From Bacillota bacterium (GTDB taxonomy: Bacteria > Bacillota > Clostridia > Lachnospirales > Lachnospiraceae): a stretch of 64,000 bases of DNA. Position numbers and translations under genes: made by a program. Positions 25,019 through 33,252 of this stretch are shown one piece after another. The stretch spans positions 163,017 through 227,016 of the forward strand of contig JAEZZO010000052.1 of the NCBI GenBank assembly GCA_023418475.1. Reading direction: 5' to 3'. The notes beneath the pieces were generated by a model that ran no database searches, was not told where the DNA came from, and was given only the letters and a program-made list of their open reading frames with translations. Each line of letters starts with the position of its first letter. Positions within the stretch are counted from its first letter, which is position 1.

Positions 25019-25786
25019 ATGAAGAACTTTTTTAAAAGCTTTATCATTAGCTTTTCCATGTATTCTATCCTGCCAATGCCAAGAATTGACTGGGACAGGG
25101 AGAGTATGAAATATACTTTTTTCTTCTTGCCCTGGATCGGTCTTCTGATCGGAGGTCTTACGTATGGATGGTTTTTGCTCTCTGCAGTATGCGGCTTTAA
25201 TAGTGTATTTACTGCGGTTATTCTGGTGTTGCTTCCAATAGTCCTTTCCGGAGGAATTCATTTGGATGGACTGATTGATACCTGTGATGCTATATTTTCC
25301 TATGGAGAGAGAGAGAAGAAGCTTGAAATTCTAAAAGACCCCAGAACCGGTGCATTTGGCGTGATCGGCTGCATGGTATATCTACTGTTACTGCTTGGCT
25401 CCTACAGTCAGCTGCTGCAAACACCGAAGTATGCAGCAATTTTACTCATGATGTTCTTTATCAGCCGGAGTCTCGGAGCGATTGCCCTGTTATCCGTGGC
25501 AAAGGCGAAGAAGGATGGACTGGGGACAACATTTGCAGATGCAGCAGGAAGGCGGTTTAATCTGACCACACTTTATGTGTATCTGGTTGCGGCATTTGTA
25601 GTAATGTTATGCTTTAATTGGATTCTGGGTGTAGTACTTGCTATGGTATTGGGAGGATATGTGGCTTGGTATATAAGATCGATCAAAAGGAATTTTGGCG
25701 GAATTACAGGTGATCTGACCGGATTTTTAATATCTTCGTCAGAATTAGTGATATTGTTTGTCACTGTTATTTTTTCGGCTCTCTAA
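25019..25786 (+). CDS. cobS: adenosylcobinamide-GDP ribazoletransferase (cobalamin synthase)
   Basis: 255 residues, an integral membrane enzyme joining AdoCbi-GDP and alpha-ribazole. Family features: FSMYSILPMPRIDWDRE near the N-terminus, GGIHLDGLIDTCDAIFSYGEREK (the acidic metal/substrate motif), LKDPRTGAFGVIG, and a C-terminal GGITGDLTGFLISSSE. Several hydrophobic helices fill the rest. It starts 4 bases after cobU. Confidence 0.95.
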   Translation: MKNFFKSFIISFSMYSILPMPRIDWDRESMKYTFFFLPWIGLLIGGLTYGWFLLSAVCGFNSVFTAVILVLLPIVLSGGIHLDGLIDTCDAIFSYGEREKKLEILKDPRTGAFGVIGCMVYLLLLLGSYSQLLQTPKYAAILLMMFFISRSLGAIALLSVAKAKKDGLGTTFADAAGRRFNLTTLYVYLVAAFVVMLCFNWILGVVLAMVLGGYVAWYIRSIKRNFGGITGDLTGFLISSSELVILFVTVIFSAL

Positions 25787-26057
25787 GATGCTTGTACGGA
25801 AGGATACTTAAGTATTGTGCTTTTGTCTTATATAATACGTACTTTGCCCAAGCAGAAGCGGGTTGTGAATGATCAAGCTTCTATATTATAACAACACTGG
25901 TTAATTGTGCATATGGAAGTGAGAAATTCTATTCAGGGACTTTTGAGACTTAAAGTCAGATGAATATAGATGCACTCGTATTCATCAACATAACCTGGAT
26001 CAGGCTTTTGACAATCGAATCATATCAGAAGAAAATAAAGAAAAGGAGATTTTTGCT

Positions 26058-26378
26058 ATGCTGATTTTTGTTGTAGGCGGAGCCTACCAGGGAAAGTATG
26101 AATTTGCAAAGACCTTTGGATTTCCGGTAGTTAATCAGCTTCATAATATCATTCGGAAATTGATGGAGAATAAGGCAGATGTGTCTGCCGAGGTCACACA
26201 GCTGCTGGAGAAAAAGGACTGTGTTGTTGTCTGCGATGAAATTGGCTGCGGAATCATTCCAATCAAGAAGGAAGACCGGGATTACCGGGAAACTGTGGGA
26301 AGGATAGCCTGTGCAATAGCCAAAAAAGCGGATGCCGTATATAAGGTGGAAGCCGGGATTGCGCAGAAAATAAAATGA
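26058..26378 (+). CDS. small CobU-like protein
   Basis: 106 residues. The N-terminus FVVGGAYQGKYEFA aligns with the CobU P-loop, but the Ser/Thr after Lys is Tyr. The central third of CobU, including the guanylylated histidine segment, is absent. The C-terminal half VVCDEIGCGIIPIKKEDRDY then RETVGRIACAIAKKADAVY keeps the CobU EVGxGIVP motif that the longer gene at 24475 lacks. It has a good AAAAGGAG site and a 4-base overlap with the phosphatase gene, so it looks maintained. It may complement the 24475 product or be a regulatory remnant; this is inference. Confidence 0.72.
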   Translation: MLIFVVGGAYQGKYEFAKTFGFPVVNQLHNIIRKLMENKADVSAEVTQLLEKKDCVVVCDEIGCGIIPIKKEDRDYRETVGRIACAIAKKADAVYKVEAGIAQKIK

Positions 26379-26950
26379 TGAAATTATATTTTATCCGCCA
26401 TTTAAAAACCAAGGGAAATTATGAGAGAAGATACATCGGCAGAACGGACGAAAGTCTCTATGAAGCCGGCAAGCAGACGCTGCCATGTGATTTACCCATG
26501 ACAGGGAACATATTCGCAAGTCCCATGAGACGCTGTCTGGAAACCGTATTATTATGGAAGCCCGATGCAGAACCGGTTATTGTGAATGATTTAAGGGAGA
26601 TGGATTTCGGGGATTTTGAGAATAAATGCTATGAGGAGTTAAAAGACAATCCGGATTACAGAAGCTTCATAGACAGTAATGGGAACGGGTGCATACCAAA
26701 CGGAGAAAATACAGTTAACTTTAAAAGACGCTGTTGCAAGGCTTTTCTAGAAATTATCGGATTACTGTCAGAAAGCGGGCAGTCTGAGGCGTGGATTGTA
26801 TGCCATGGAGGAACGATCATGTCAATTATGGAAGCGTTTGAAGAAAAGGGCAGGTCCTTTTACGACTACCAGGTAAAGAACGGCTCTGGCTATGAAACAG
26901 TCTATTTACCGGAAAACGGAAAAATAAAAATTGTGAAGGAATTGATGTGA
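26375..26950 (+). CDS. cobC: histidine phosphatase family protein, probable alpha-ribazole phosphatase
   Basis: 191 residues. The catalytic RHG-type motif is FIRHLKTKGNYERRYIGRTD, with the usual Gly after His replaced by Leu; His8 is retained. LREMDFGDFENKCYEEL and VCHGGTIMSI (second catalytic His) match the alpha-ribazole-5'-phosphate phosphatases. Position between CobU-like and cbiB genes, with 4-base overlaps at both ends, supports the cobalamin role. The paralogous fold also includes phosphoglycerate mutases, but context argues against that. Confidence 0.85.
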   Translation: MMKLYFIRHLKTKGNYERRYIGRTDESLYEAGKQTLPCDLPMTGNIFASPMRRCLETVLLWKPDAEPVIVNDLREMDFGDFENKCYEELKDNPDYRSFIDSNGNGCIPNGENTVNFKRRCCKAFLEIIGLLSESGQSEAWIVCHGGTIMSIMEAFEEKGRSFYDYQVKNGSGYETVYLPENGKIKIVKELM

Positions 26951-27903
26951 TGAAACACATAATCATAATAGGCATTGCATATCTGCTGGATCTCATTTTC
27001 GGTGATCCGCATTGGCTGCCGCATCCGATTTGTCTGATCGGCAATACGATAAGCTTTCTGGAGAAGAAAATACGGAAATGCATAAAAAACGAACTTCTCG
27101 GAGGAGGTTTACTGGTTGTTCTTGTACTGGCTCTTAGTTACGTGCTTCCCTTTACAATCTTATTTGCGTTAGGGAAATGGAACCATATTCTGGCAGTCGT
27201 TCTGGAGACTTATTTCTGTTATCAGATTTTAGCTGTAAAATCGTTAAAAACGGAAAGCATGAAGGTTTATTACCCCTTGGTTAACGGGGACCTGCAGCAG
27301 GCACGAAAATATCTATCTTATATTGTAGGTAGAGATACTGAAAAGCTTGACCAGAAGTCGGTGATCAGAGCCACAGTTGAAACAATTGCCGAAAATACTA
27401 CGGACGGTGTAATTGCTCCGCTTCTTTTTATGGCAATCGGAGGAGCACCGCTTGCATTTCTATATAAAGCTATTAATACCATGGATTCCATGATAGGCTA
27501 TAAGAATGAAAAATATATACTTTTTGGCAGATGTGCCGCAAAGCTTGATGATGTGGCTAATTTCATTCCCGCACGGCTGGCAGCGGTACTTATGATTCTT
27601 GCTAGTGGTATACTAAGGCTTGATTTTCGAGGTGCCGTAAAAATCTTTGTTCGCGACCGCTATCAGCATAAAAGTCCTAATTCCGCCCAGACGGAATCCG
27701 TCTGCGCAGGTGCGCTCAGAGTACAGCTCGCCGGAGATGCTTTCTATTTCGGAAAGCCGGTGCATAAGCCTACGATTGGAGATGCCCTGCGGGAAATCGT
27801 ACCGGAGGATATTATAGTGACGAACAGGCTTATGTATGTTACTTCTGCTCTTGCCGTGGGAACTATACTAATGATATTTTCTTTGATATCCTATTTGTTC
27901 TAA
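26947..27903 (+). CDS. cbiB: adenosylcobinamide-phosphate synthase
   Basis: 318 residues, integral membrane. It attaches aminopropanol phosphate to adenosylcobyric acid. Motifs: YLLDLIFGDPHWLPHPICLIG at the N-terminus, ARKYLSYIVGRDTEKL, ATVETIAENTTDGVIAPL, FLYKAINTMDSMIGYKNE and HKSPNSAQTESVCAGAL. Multiple hydrophobic helices. Coupled to the cobC-like gene. Confidence 0.96.
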   Translation: MMKHIIIIGIAYLLDLIFGDPHWLPHPICLIGNTISFLEKKIRKCIKNELLGGGLLVVLVLALSYVLPFTILFALGKWNHILAVVLETYFCYQILAVKSLKTESMKVYYPLVNGDLQQARKYLSYIVGRDTEKLDQKSVIRATVETIAENTTDGVIAPLLFMAIGGAPLAFLYKAINTMDSMIGYKNEKYILFGRCAAKLDDVANFIPARLAAVLMILASGILRLDFRGAVKIFVRDRYQHKSPNSAQTESVCAGALRVQLAGDAFYFGKPVHKPTIGDALREIVPEDIIVTNRLMYVTSALAVGTILMIFSLISYLF

Positions 27904-28025
27904 GGTTTGCATCTATTTATTTTTATTGATACCAAATCAGCATTCGTACTTTTGACTTGAAATCAAATGCTTAAATATTGATACCTATTTACTATGAAAT
28001 AATTTTTGGCTTATTTAGTATGATA

Positions 28026-28050
28026 TGCCGCATAAACGGCAGATGGAGGT
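28026..28050 (+). repeat. hairpin-SD cassette before cobD
   Basis: TGCCG (28026-28030) and CGGCA (28037-28041) enclose CATAAA. The 3' arm runs directly into GATGGAGGT, the ribosome site. The 3' half (CGGCAGATGGAGGTTATTATG) is identical to the galK leader at 39158-39178. Confidence 0.6.
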
Positions 28051-28054
28051 TATT

Positions 28055-29119
28055 ATGTTGGCTGCTAACAATGTGCACGGTGGAGATATCTATTCCTATC
28101 AGGAGATTACAGGGAAGAAACCACTTGATTATTCTGCCAATATCAACCCGCTCGGCCTGCCCTCTGAGGTGAAAGAAGCCTTTCTCTCAGGTATTGACAG
28201 CTTTTGCAGCTATCCTGATGTAAGCTGTCGAGAGCTTGCAAAAGCAGTGGCTGATGATGAGCAGGTTCCTTGGGACTGCCTGACCTTCGGGAACGGTGCA
28301 GCGGATCTTATTTACCGGATCTGTTATGCCTTAAAGCCGGCGAAGGCACTTTTGCCGGCCCCTACCTTCGCGGAATATGAACAGGCTGTGGCGGCCTGCG
28401 GAGGGATAACAGAGTATTTTCCTTTAAAAGAGGAGACTGGTTTTCAGCTAACCAAAGAGCTTATACATCACATAGAAGGTAAGGACATTCTATTTCTCTG
28501 CAATCCAAACAATCCGACTGGAAGGATCACAGAACGAGAATTATTGATTAGAATAGCAGAAAAATGCAGGATGGAAAATTGTATTCTGGTCATAGATGAA
28601 TGTTTTATTGACTTTATGGAAAATCAGGAGCAATATAGCTTTCAGAGAGAGCTGCCCCGGTTTGAGAATGTTATCGTACTGAAAGCATTTACCAAAATAT
28701 TTGCAATGCCGGGTCTGAGACTGGGCTACTGTCTATGTTATAACAAAGAAATTCGCGGGAAAATAGAGCTTGCCGGGCAGGCCTGGAGTGTCTCTGTCCC
28801 GGCACAGATAGCCGGAATTGCGGCGCTGCAAAGCAAGGATTACCGGAAGCATACGACTGAATTAATCTCACGGGAACGCAGGTTTCTTACAGAGTCGCTG
28901 CGGCAATTTGGTTTTACCGTTTATGAAAGCTTCACGAACTTTCTGTTGCTTCGGACAGAGTATAAGGATCTTTATCAGAGGCTCTACCAAAAAGGTATCT
29001 TAATCCGAAAATGTGATAACTTTATCGGCTTGGACGAATTCTATTATAGAATTGCGGTAAAAGACAGAGACAGTAATGAGGTGTTTCTACAGACAATGAA
29101 GGAAATAATAATCAAGTAG
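28055..29119 (+). CDS. cobD: threonine-phosphate decarboxylase
   Basis: 354 residues, fold type I PLP enzyme related to histidinol-phosphate aminotransferase. It makes (R)-1-amino-2-propanol phosphate for the nucleotide loop. Motifs: NVHGGDIYSYQE, DYSANINPLGLP (diagnostic for CobD), CNPNNPTGRITE and VIDECFIDFM. The PLP lysine is in KAFTKIFAMPGLRLGY. ATG 28055 after GATGGAGG is used; the frame is open 10 codons further up. The stop TAG lies inside the 10-bp target duplication of a MITE. Confidence 0.95.
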   Translation: MLAANNVHGGDIYSYQEITGKKPLDYSANINPLGLPSEVKEAFLSGIDSFCSYPDVSCRELAKAVADDEQVPWDCLTFGNGAADLIYRICYALKPAKALLPAPTFAEYEQAVAACGGITEYFPLKEETGFQLTKELIHHIEGKDILFLCNPNNPTGRITERELLIRIAEKCRMENCILVIDECFIDFMENQEQYSFQRELPRFENVIVLKAFTKIFAMPGLRLGYCLCYNKEIRGKIELAGQAWSVSVPAQIAGIAALQSKDYRKHTTELISRERRFLTESLRQFGFTVYESFTNFLLLRTEYKDLYQRLYQKGILIRKCDNFIGLDEFYYRIAVKDRDSNEVFLQTMKEIIIK

Positions 29120-29123
29120 TTAA

Positions 29124-29276
29124 TAGGTAGTTGCGAAACTCAAGAATAATATTAATTGTATACACAGAAAGTATATGTTTCGGAGCGGAAGTTAAGCGGA
29201 AGGAGCGTTGGAGCGGAGGAATATATACTTTCTGTGTATACAATTTTTATAACTATATAGTTTTGCAATTACCTAA
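29124..29276. mobile_element. MITE-like palindromic element, copy 1
   Basis: The element is about 150 bp. Ends TAGGTAGTTGCGAAACT and, reversed, TAGGTAATTGCAAAACT. A second inner inverted pair, TTGTATACACAGAAAGTATAT, flanks a GGAGCGG-rich centre. The 10-bp sequence AAGTAGTTAA occurs at 29114-29123 and again at 29277-29286, a perfect target-site duplication (with one extra A at the right end). It carries no ORF, so it must depend on a transposase elsewhere. It sits between the cobD stop and cbiP. Confidence 0.85.
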
Positions 29277-29300
29277 AAGTAGTTAAGAAATGGAGGTTCT

Positions 29301-30797
29301 ATGGCAAAAGCAATTATGATACAGGGAACTACCTCGAATGCGGGGAAAAGTCTGATTACGGCAGGTTTATGCAGGATTTTTGCCCAGGACGGATATCGGG
29401 TGGCCCCTTTTAAGGCACAGAATATGGCACTAAATTCCTACATCACTGAGGAAGGTCTGGAAATGGGCCGGGCACAGGTAGTCCAGGCAGAGGCTGCTTA
29501 TAAAAAGCCCGATGTCAGAATGAACCCTGTTCTTTTAAAACCAACCAGTGATAAAGGCTCCCAGGTCATCGTTAACGGCGAAGTAATCGGAAATATGGAT
29601 GCCATGAATTACTATAAGTATAAAACCGATTATATTCCAAAAATCATTCAGGCCTATGAATCCCTTGCAGCGGAAAATGATATTCTTGTAATAGAAGGAG
29701 CCGGAAGTCCAGCGGAAATCAATTTGAAGAAAAATGATATTGTAAATATGGGTATGGCAAAGTTAGCCAAAGCTCCGGTACTGATTGTAGGGGATATTGA
29801 TAAGGGCGGTGTATTTGCTGCACTTTACGGCACATATATGCTGCTGGAGGAAGAAGAGAAAAGTTATGTCAAAGGGAATATCGTTAATAAATTCCGCGGA
29901 GATTTAAAAATCCTGGAACCTGGATTAAAGATGCTGGAGGATATTATTCCGGTACCATTTATCGGGGTTGTCCCGATGCTGGAGCTTAAAATAGATGATG
30001 AGGACAGTCTCTCGGAAGTATTTACTAATCGGAGCACTGCGACGGAACTGGATATTGCGGTGATCAGACTTCCCAGAATTTCGAATTTCACTGATTTTAA
30101 TGCCTTTGAAATTGTGATTGGTTCCAGAGTGCGCTATATTTCCAGTGTAAGGGAATTTGGATCACCGGATCTTGTAATACTGCCTGGAACGAAAAATACA
30201 ATTGAGGATCTAAAATGGTTAAGAGAAAGTGGTCTTGAGGCAGCAATTCTAAAATACGCCGCTGCCGGTAATCCGGTTTTCGGGGTTTGCGGCGGTTATC
30301 AGATGCTTTGCAGAACACTTTACGATCCTTATCATGTGGAAGGCGGAGGGGATATACAGGGACTGTCGCTAATTGATGCCGATACCGTATTTGAAAAGGA
30401 GAAAACCAGAACAAGAGTAACCGGAGAATTTAAAAATGTAGAAGGAATCTTTGCGGAATTAAACGGTAAAAGGTTCGAAGGTTATGAAATTCATATGGGA
30501 ATTACATCATCTAACAGGCATATGTCTATTTTAACAAGTCTGGAGGGACAGGAAAAAACAGACGGAAGCAGTCAAAATAATGTTTACGGAAGCTATGTAC
30601 ATGGAATTTTTGATAAGGAAGAGGTGCTGACAGGGATAGCACAGGCTCTATACCGGAGAAAAGGTATGGAGTACAAACCGGATCACAGCATTGATCTGAA
30701 GGAATTCAAGGAACAGGAATATAATAAGCTGGCAGATTCTTTGAGAAAGTCTCTTGATATGGATAGCATCTACAGAATTCTTGATGAGGGAATCTGA
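29301..30797 (+). CDS. cbiP: cobyric acid synthase
   Basis: 498 residues. It amidates the b, d, e and g side chains of adenosylcobyrinate diamide. The N-terminal nucleotide-binding domain has IQGTTSNAGKSLITAGLCRI. FKAQNMALNSYIT, NPVLLKPTSDKGSQVI and IVGDIDKGGVFAALYGT are family markers. The glutaminase-like domain has its nucleophile in FGVCGGYQML and a late His in YGSYVHGIFD. The ATG follows ATGGAGG, directly downstream of the MITE. Confidence 0.97.
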   Translation: MAKAIMIQGTTSNAGKSLITAGLCRIFAQDGYRVAPFKAQNMALNSYITEEGLEMGRAQVVQAEAAYKKPDVRMNPVLLKPTSDKGSQVIVNGEVIGNMDAMNYYKYKTDYIPKIIQAYESLAAENDILVIEGAGSPAEINLKKNDIVNMGMAKLAKAPVLIVGDIDKGGVFAALYGTYMLLEEEEKSYVKGNIVNKFRGDLKILEPGLKMLEDIIPVPFIGVVPMLELKIDDEDSLSEVFTNRSTATELDIAVIRLPRISNFTDFNAFEIVIGSRVRYISSVREFGSPDLVILPGTKNTIEDLKWLRESGLEAAILKYAAAGNPVFGVCGGYQMLCRTLYDPYHVEGGGDIQGLSLIDADTVFEKEKTRTRVTGEFKNVEGIFAELNGKRFEGYEIHMGITSSNRHMSILTSLEGQEKTDGSSQNNVYGSYVHGIFDKEEVLTGIAQALYRRKGMEYKPDHSIDLKEFKEQEYNKLADSLRKSLDMDSIYRILDEGI

Positions 30798-30833
30798 AGT
30801 GAATGGAATGAGAAAGAAAAAAAGGAGATCTTC

Positions 30834-31358
30834 ATGAGTGGATTAGTTCATATTTATTGCGGTGAAGGGAAAGGAAAAACAACTGCAGCACTGGGACTTA
30901 TCATTCGCGCCCTGGCAAGTGGATACCAGGTGGTTTTTGCTCAGTTTATGAAGTCATGGGATACCGGGGAGCTTGAGATATTGCGTGGACTTAATCATAT
31001 TAGGGTGCTTCGTGGTGATTTCCCGAGTAAATTTTCAAAGGATTATACCCTGGAAGAACGGGAAGCCGTCTACGCAGAGAATAACAGATTATTTGCAGAA
31101 GCCGTTGGTAAAATTGATCCTTCGGTACAGACGCTGCTGGTGCTGGATGAAATAAATGGTTGCCTTGACAAGAAATTAATGGATGAAACTATTGTTTTGA
31201 ATTATTTAAAGAATAAAAGTATGAATACAGAAGTAGTCTTAACGGGAAGAAATCCGTTGAGCGAATGTGTTCAAATGGCAGACTATGTAACAGAAATGAA
31301 AAATGTGAAGCACCCCTATGATAAGGGAATTATGGCAAGAAAGGGGATTGAATATTAA
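30834..31358 (+). CDS. btuR: corrinoid adenosyltransferase, CobO/BtuR type
   Basis: 174 residues. It transfers the 5'-deoxyadenosyl group from ATP to cob(I)yrinate diamide. P-loop HIYCGEGKGKTTAALGLIIRA, then FAQFMKSWDTGELE, LLVLDEINGCLDK and LTGRNP. Normal length. Its stop shares one base with the cbiC start (TAATG). Confidence 0.95.
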   Translation: MSGLVHIYCGEGKGKTTAALGLIIRALASGYQVVFAQFMKSWDTGELEILRGLNHIRVLRGDFPSKFSKDYTLEEREAVYAENNRLFAEAVGKIDPSVQTLLVLDEINGCLDKKLMDETIVLNYLKNKSMNTEVVLTGRNPLSECVQMADYVTEMKNVKHPYDKGIMARKGIEY

Positions 31359-31984
31359 TGCTATTAATTAGTCCGGAGGAAATCGAAAAAAGAAGTTTCG
31401 AAATTATTACGAAGGAAATCGGAGCTGTCGAATTGGATGAGAGTATTGCACCAATTGTAAAGAGGGTCATCCATACGACTGCTGATTTTGAATATTTAAA
31501 TAATTTATGCTTTTCAGAAAATGTGGTAGAAAAGGCCCTGCAGGCAATCAGAGGCGGAGCGGATATTATAACCGATACGAATATGGCTTTGGCAGGAATA
31601 AATAAAGCAACTCTCAAAAAAAGCGGTGGAGCAGCACACTGTTTTATGGCGGATGAGACGGTTGCAAAGGAAGCAAAGGAAAAGAATACAACGAGAGCCA
31701 GTGTCAGTATGGAGAGAGCAGCAGACATAAAAAAGGATCTGATCTTTGCCATAGGAAATGCACCCACTGCATTAATTAAGCTGGAGGAATTAATCAGAGC
31801 AAATGAAATCAGACCGGTTCTGATTATTGGAGTTCCGGTAGGTTTTGTCAATGTAGTGGAATCCAAGGAATTAATTATGAAAACAGATATTCCGTATATT
31901 GTAGCAAGAGGAAGAAAAGGCGGAAGCAATGTAGCGGCTGCAATCGTAAATGCGCTCCTTTATATGGCGTATCCGCGTGAATGA
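31358..31984 (+). CDS. cbiC: cobalt-precorrin-8 methylmutase
   Basis: 208 residues. It moves the C-11 methyl to C-12 to form cobyrinate. Motifs: HTTADFEYLNNL (the catalytic His in the usual position), IITDTNMALAGINK, FAIGNAPTALIKL, VPVGFVNVVESKE and ARGRKGGSNVAAAIVNALL. It is the last recognisable biosynthetic gene of the cluster. Confidence 0.96.
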   Translation: MLLISPEEIEKRSFEIITKEIGAVELDESIAPIVKRVIHTTADFEYLNNLCFSENVVEKALQAIRGGADIITDTNMALAGINKATLKKSGGAAHCFMADETVAKEAKEKNTTRASVSMERAADIKKDLIFAIGNAPTALIKLEELIRANEIRPVLIIGVPVGFVNVVESKELIMKTDIPYIVARGRKGGSNVAAAIVNALLYMAYPRE

Positions 31985-32100
31985 GTGTAGATCTGATTTT
32001 TCATCAGCCAGGCAGTATTCATAACAAGATGAAGATAGTTGTATTTGCCTCGGACGATGCTCCGGATTTGGCGAAATGGTACAAGATCATAATGAATTGA
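31981..32100 (+). CDS. small ORF coupled to cbiC, unknown
   Basis: A 39-codon frame starting at an ATG that overlaps the cbiC stop as ATGA, the overlap used by several gene pairs of this operon. It encodes MSVDLIFHQPGS, then IHNKMKIVVFASDD, then APDLAKWYKIIMN. It is not recognised. It could be a small operon-linked protein or the stump of a longer gene. There is no homology evidence; conservation of the overlap is the main argument. Confidence 0.3.
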   Translation: MSVDLIFHQPGSIHNKMKIVVFASDDAPDLAKWYKIIMN

Positions 32101-32132
32101 TAATGAAAAAGCTACAAAAGACACAATAATAC

Positions 32133-32161
32133 TTGACAATTATTTAAGTGTATGTTAAATT
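32133..32161 (+). promoter_or_regulatory. promoter of licT
   Basis: TTGACA (32133-32138) and TAAATT (32156-32161) are spaced by 17 bases and lie about 43 bases before the antiterminator sequence. Confidence 0.6.
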
Positions 32162-32203
32162 ATTTTTTAGATAGAAAATGGAATTAATTAGATCTATAAT
32201 ATT

Positions 32204-32259
32204 GGATTGTTACTGGTGTTTTTGAGTAGTAGGCTCAAGACTTTTGTGCAGGCAAAACC
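32204..32259 (+). promoter_or_regulatory. RAT antiterminator site 1 (LicT target)
   Basis: The left half GGATTGTTACTGG (32204 on) and right half GCAGGCAAAACC (32248-32259) are the conserved halves of BglG/LicT ribonucleic antiterminators. The right half overlaps the left arm of the following terminator, as required for mutual exclusion. The span, 56 bases, is longer than the usual ~30 because an extra small stem, TTGAG/CTCAA, fills the loop. Confidence 0.85.
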
Positions 32260-32310
32260 AACCTCATAATTCATAGTATATGCTATGAGATTTTGGATTG
32301 GTTTTTTTTA
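32254..32310 (+). terminator. licT leader terminator
   Basis: AAAACCAACCTCATA pairs with TATGAG ... GGATTGGTTTT, followed by a T-run (32301-32309). It overlaps the RAT, so LicT binding should prevent its formation. Confidence 0.85.
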
Positions 32311-32335
32311 TTCACAGGAATTAGCAGGAGAGATT

Positions 32336-33166
32336 ATGGTAGTTGAGAAGATTATCAATAATAATATAGTAAGTTCCTTTGATGAAAACGGAAATGAAAT
32401 TGTCTTAATGGGAAGAGGCCTTGGCTTTAAAGTAAAGCAGGGACAGGAGCTTGATACCGAGAAAATCGAGAAGATTTTCAGGATGGATAACAACAAAGAA
32501 TCGGAACAGTTAAAAGAGCTGCTGGCGGATATACCTCTTGAACATATTCAGATATGTAACGAAATAATTGCTTTTGCCAGGACAGTTATCAGTAATAAAC
32601 TCAGTAAGAATATATATATAACACTGACAGATCATATTAATTATGCAATTAACCGGTATGAGGCTGGAATTAATTTTACCAATGCATTACTCTGGGAGGT
32701 TAAAAAATTCTACCATCAGGAATACCAGGTTGGCAAGAAAGCGGTTGAATTGATTAAGGATAAAATCGGAATTGATTTGTCCGAGGATGAGGCAGCCTCC
32801 ATTGCACTTCATTTTGTAAATGCGGAATTGGGTACCGAATTACCGAATACGATTGATATCACAAAATTAATACAAAATGTTATAAAAATTATGACCTATC
32901 ATTTTCAGATGGTCATTGATGATAAATCCCTAAATTATGAAAGATTTATTACACATATGAAATTTTTCTCACAAAGAGTAATTACTCATACAAACAATCA
33001 CAGCACGGAGGATGAGCTTCACCAAATGATAAAGAAGCAATATCCCGATGCTTATAAGTGTACCAAGAAGATAAAAGCTTACATCGAGCATGAATATCAT
33101 GTAGCAATACCGGAGGAAGAAATGACTTATCTTACGGTACATATTAAAAGAGTGATAAGTGTGTAA
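32336..33166 (+). CDS. licT: BglG-family transcriptional antiterminator, LicT-like
   Basis: 276 residues: CAT RNA-binding domain (1-~56, with NNNIVSSFDENGNEIVLMGR), PRD1 (~65-170) and PRD2 (~172-276). The four regulatory histidines are His100, His159, His207 and His269, the same positions as in B. subtilis LicT. Known behaviour: EII phosphorylates PRD1 and inhibits when no sugar is present; HPr phosphorylation of PRD2 activates. It should bind the two RAT sites at 32204 and 33200. ATG 32336 after AGGAGAG is preferred; the frame is open to 32285 but runs through the terminator. Confidence 0.95.
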   Translation: MVVEKIINNNIVSSFDENGNEIVLMGRGLGFKVKQGQELDTEKIEKIFRMDNNKESEQLKELLADIPLEHIQICNEIIAFARTVISNKLSKNIYITLTDHINYAINRYEAGINFTNALLWEVKKFYHQEYQVGKKAVELIKDKIGIDLSEDEAASIALHFVNAELGTELPNTIDITKLIQNVIKIMTYHFQMVIDDKSLNYERFITHMKFFSQRVITHTNNHSTEDELHQMIKKQYPDAYKCTKKIKAYIEHEYHVAIPEEEMTYLTVHIKRVISV

Positions 33167-33199
33167 GCAAGAACAGAATGAATACTTCTATAGAAAACA

Positions 33200-33252
33200 G
33201 GATTGTTACTGTTGATTGTTTGAAATAACAAAGAATCAGATCAGGCAAAACC
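33200..33252 (+). promoter_or_regulatory. RAT antiterminator site 2
   Basis: GGATTGTTACTG (33200-33211) and AGGCAAAACC (33243-33252) flank an enlarged loop with its own stem (TGATTGTT with AACAAAGAATCA). It is placed between licT and the phospho-glucosidase gene. Confidence 0.85.

Noticed and set aside
25787..26057. second cobalamin riboswitch between cobS and the small CobU-like gene
   Set aside because: The 271-base gap lacks the GCAACTG and AGTCAGGAGAC boxes. Nothing else was recognised there.
28025..28057. conserved leader peptide shared by cobD and galK (MPHKRQMEVIM and MSHARQMEVIM)
   Set aside because: The similarity is explained by the shared DNA hairpin and Shine-Dalgarno (ATGGAGG reads as MEV). 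Those upstream ATGs lack their own ribosome sites.
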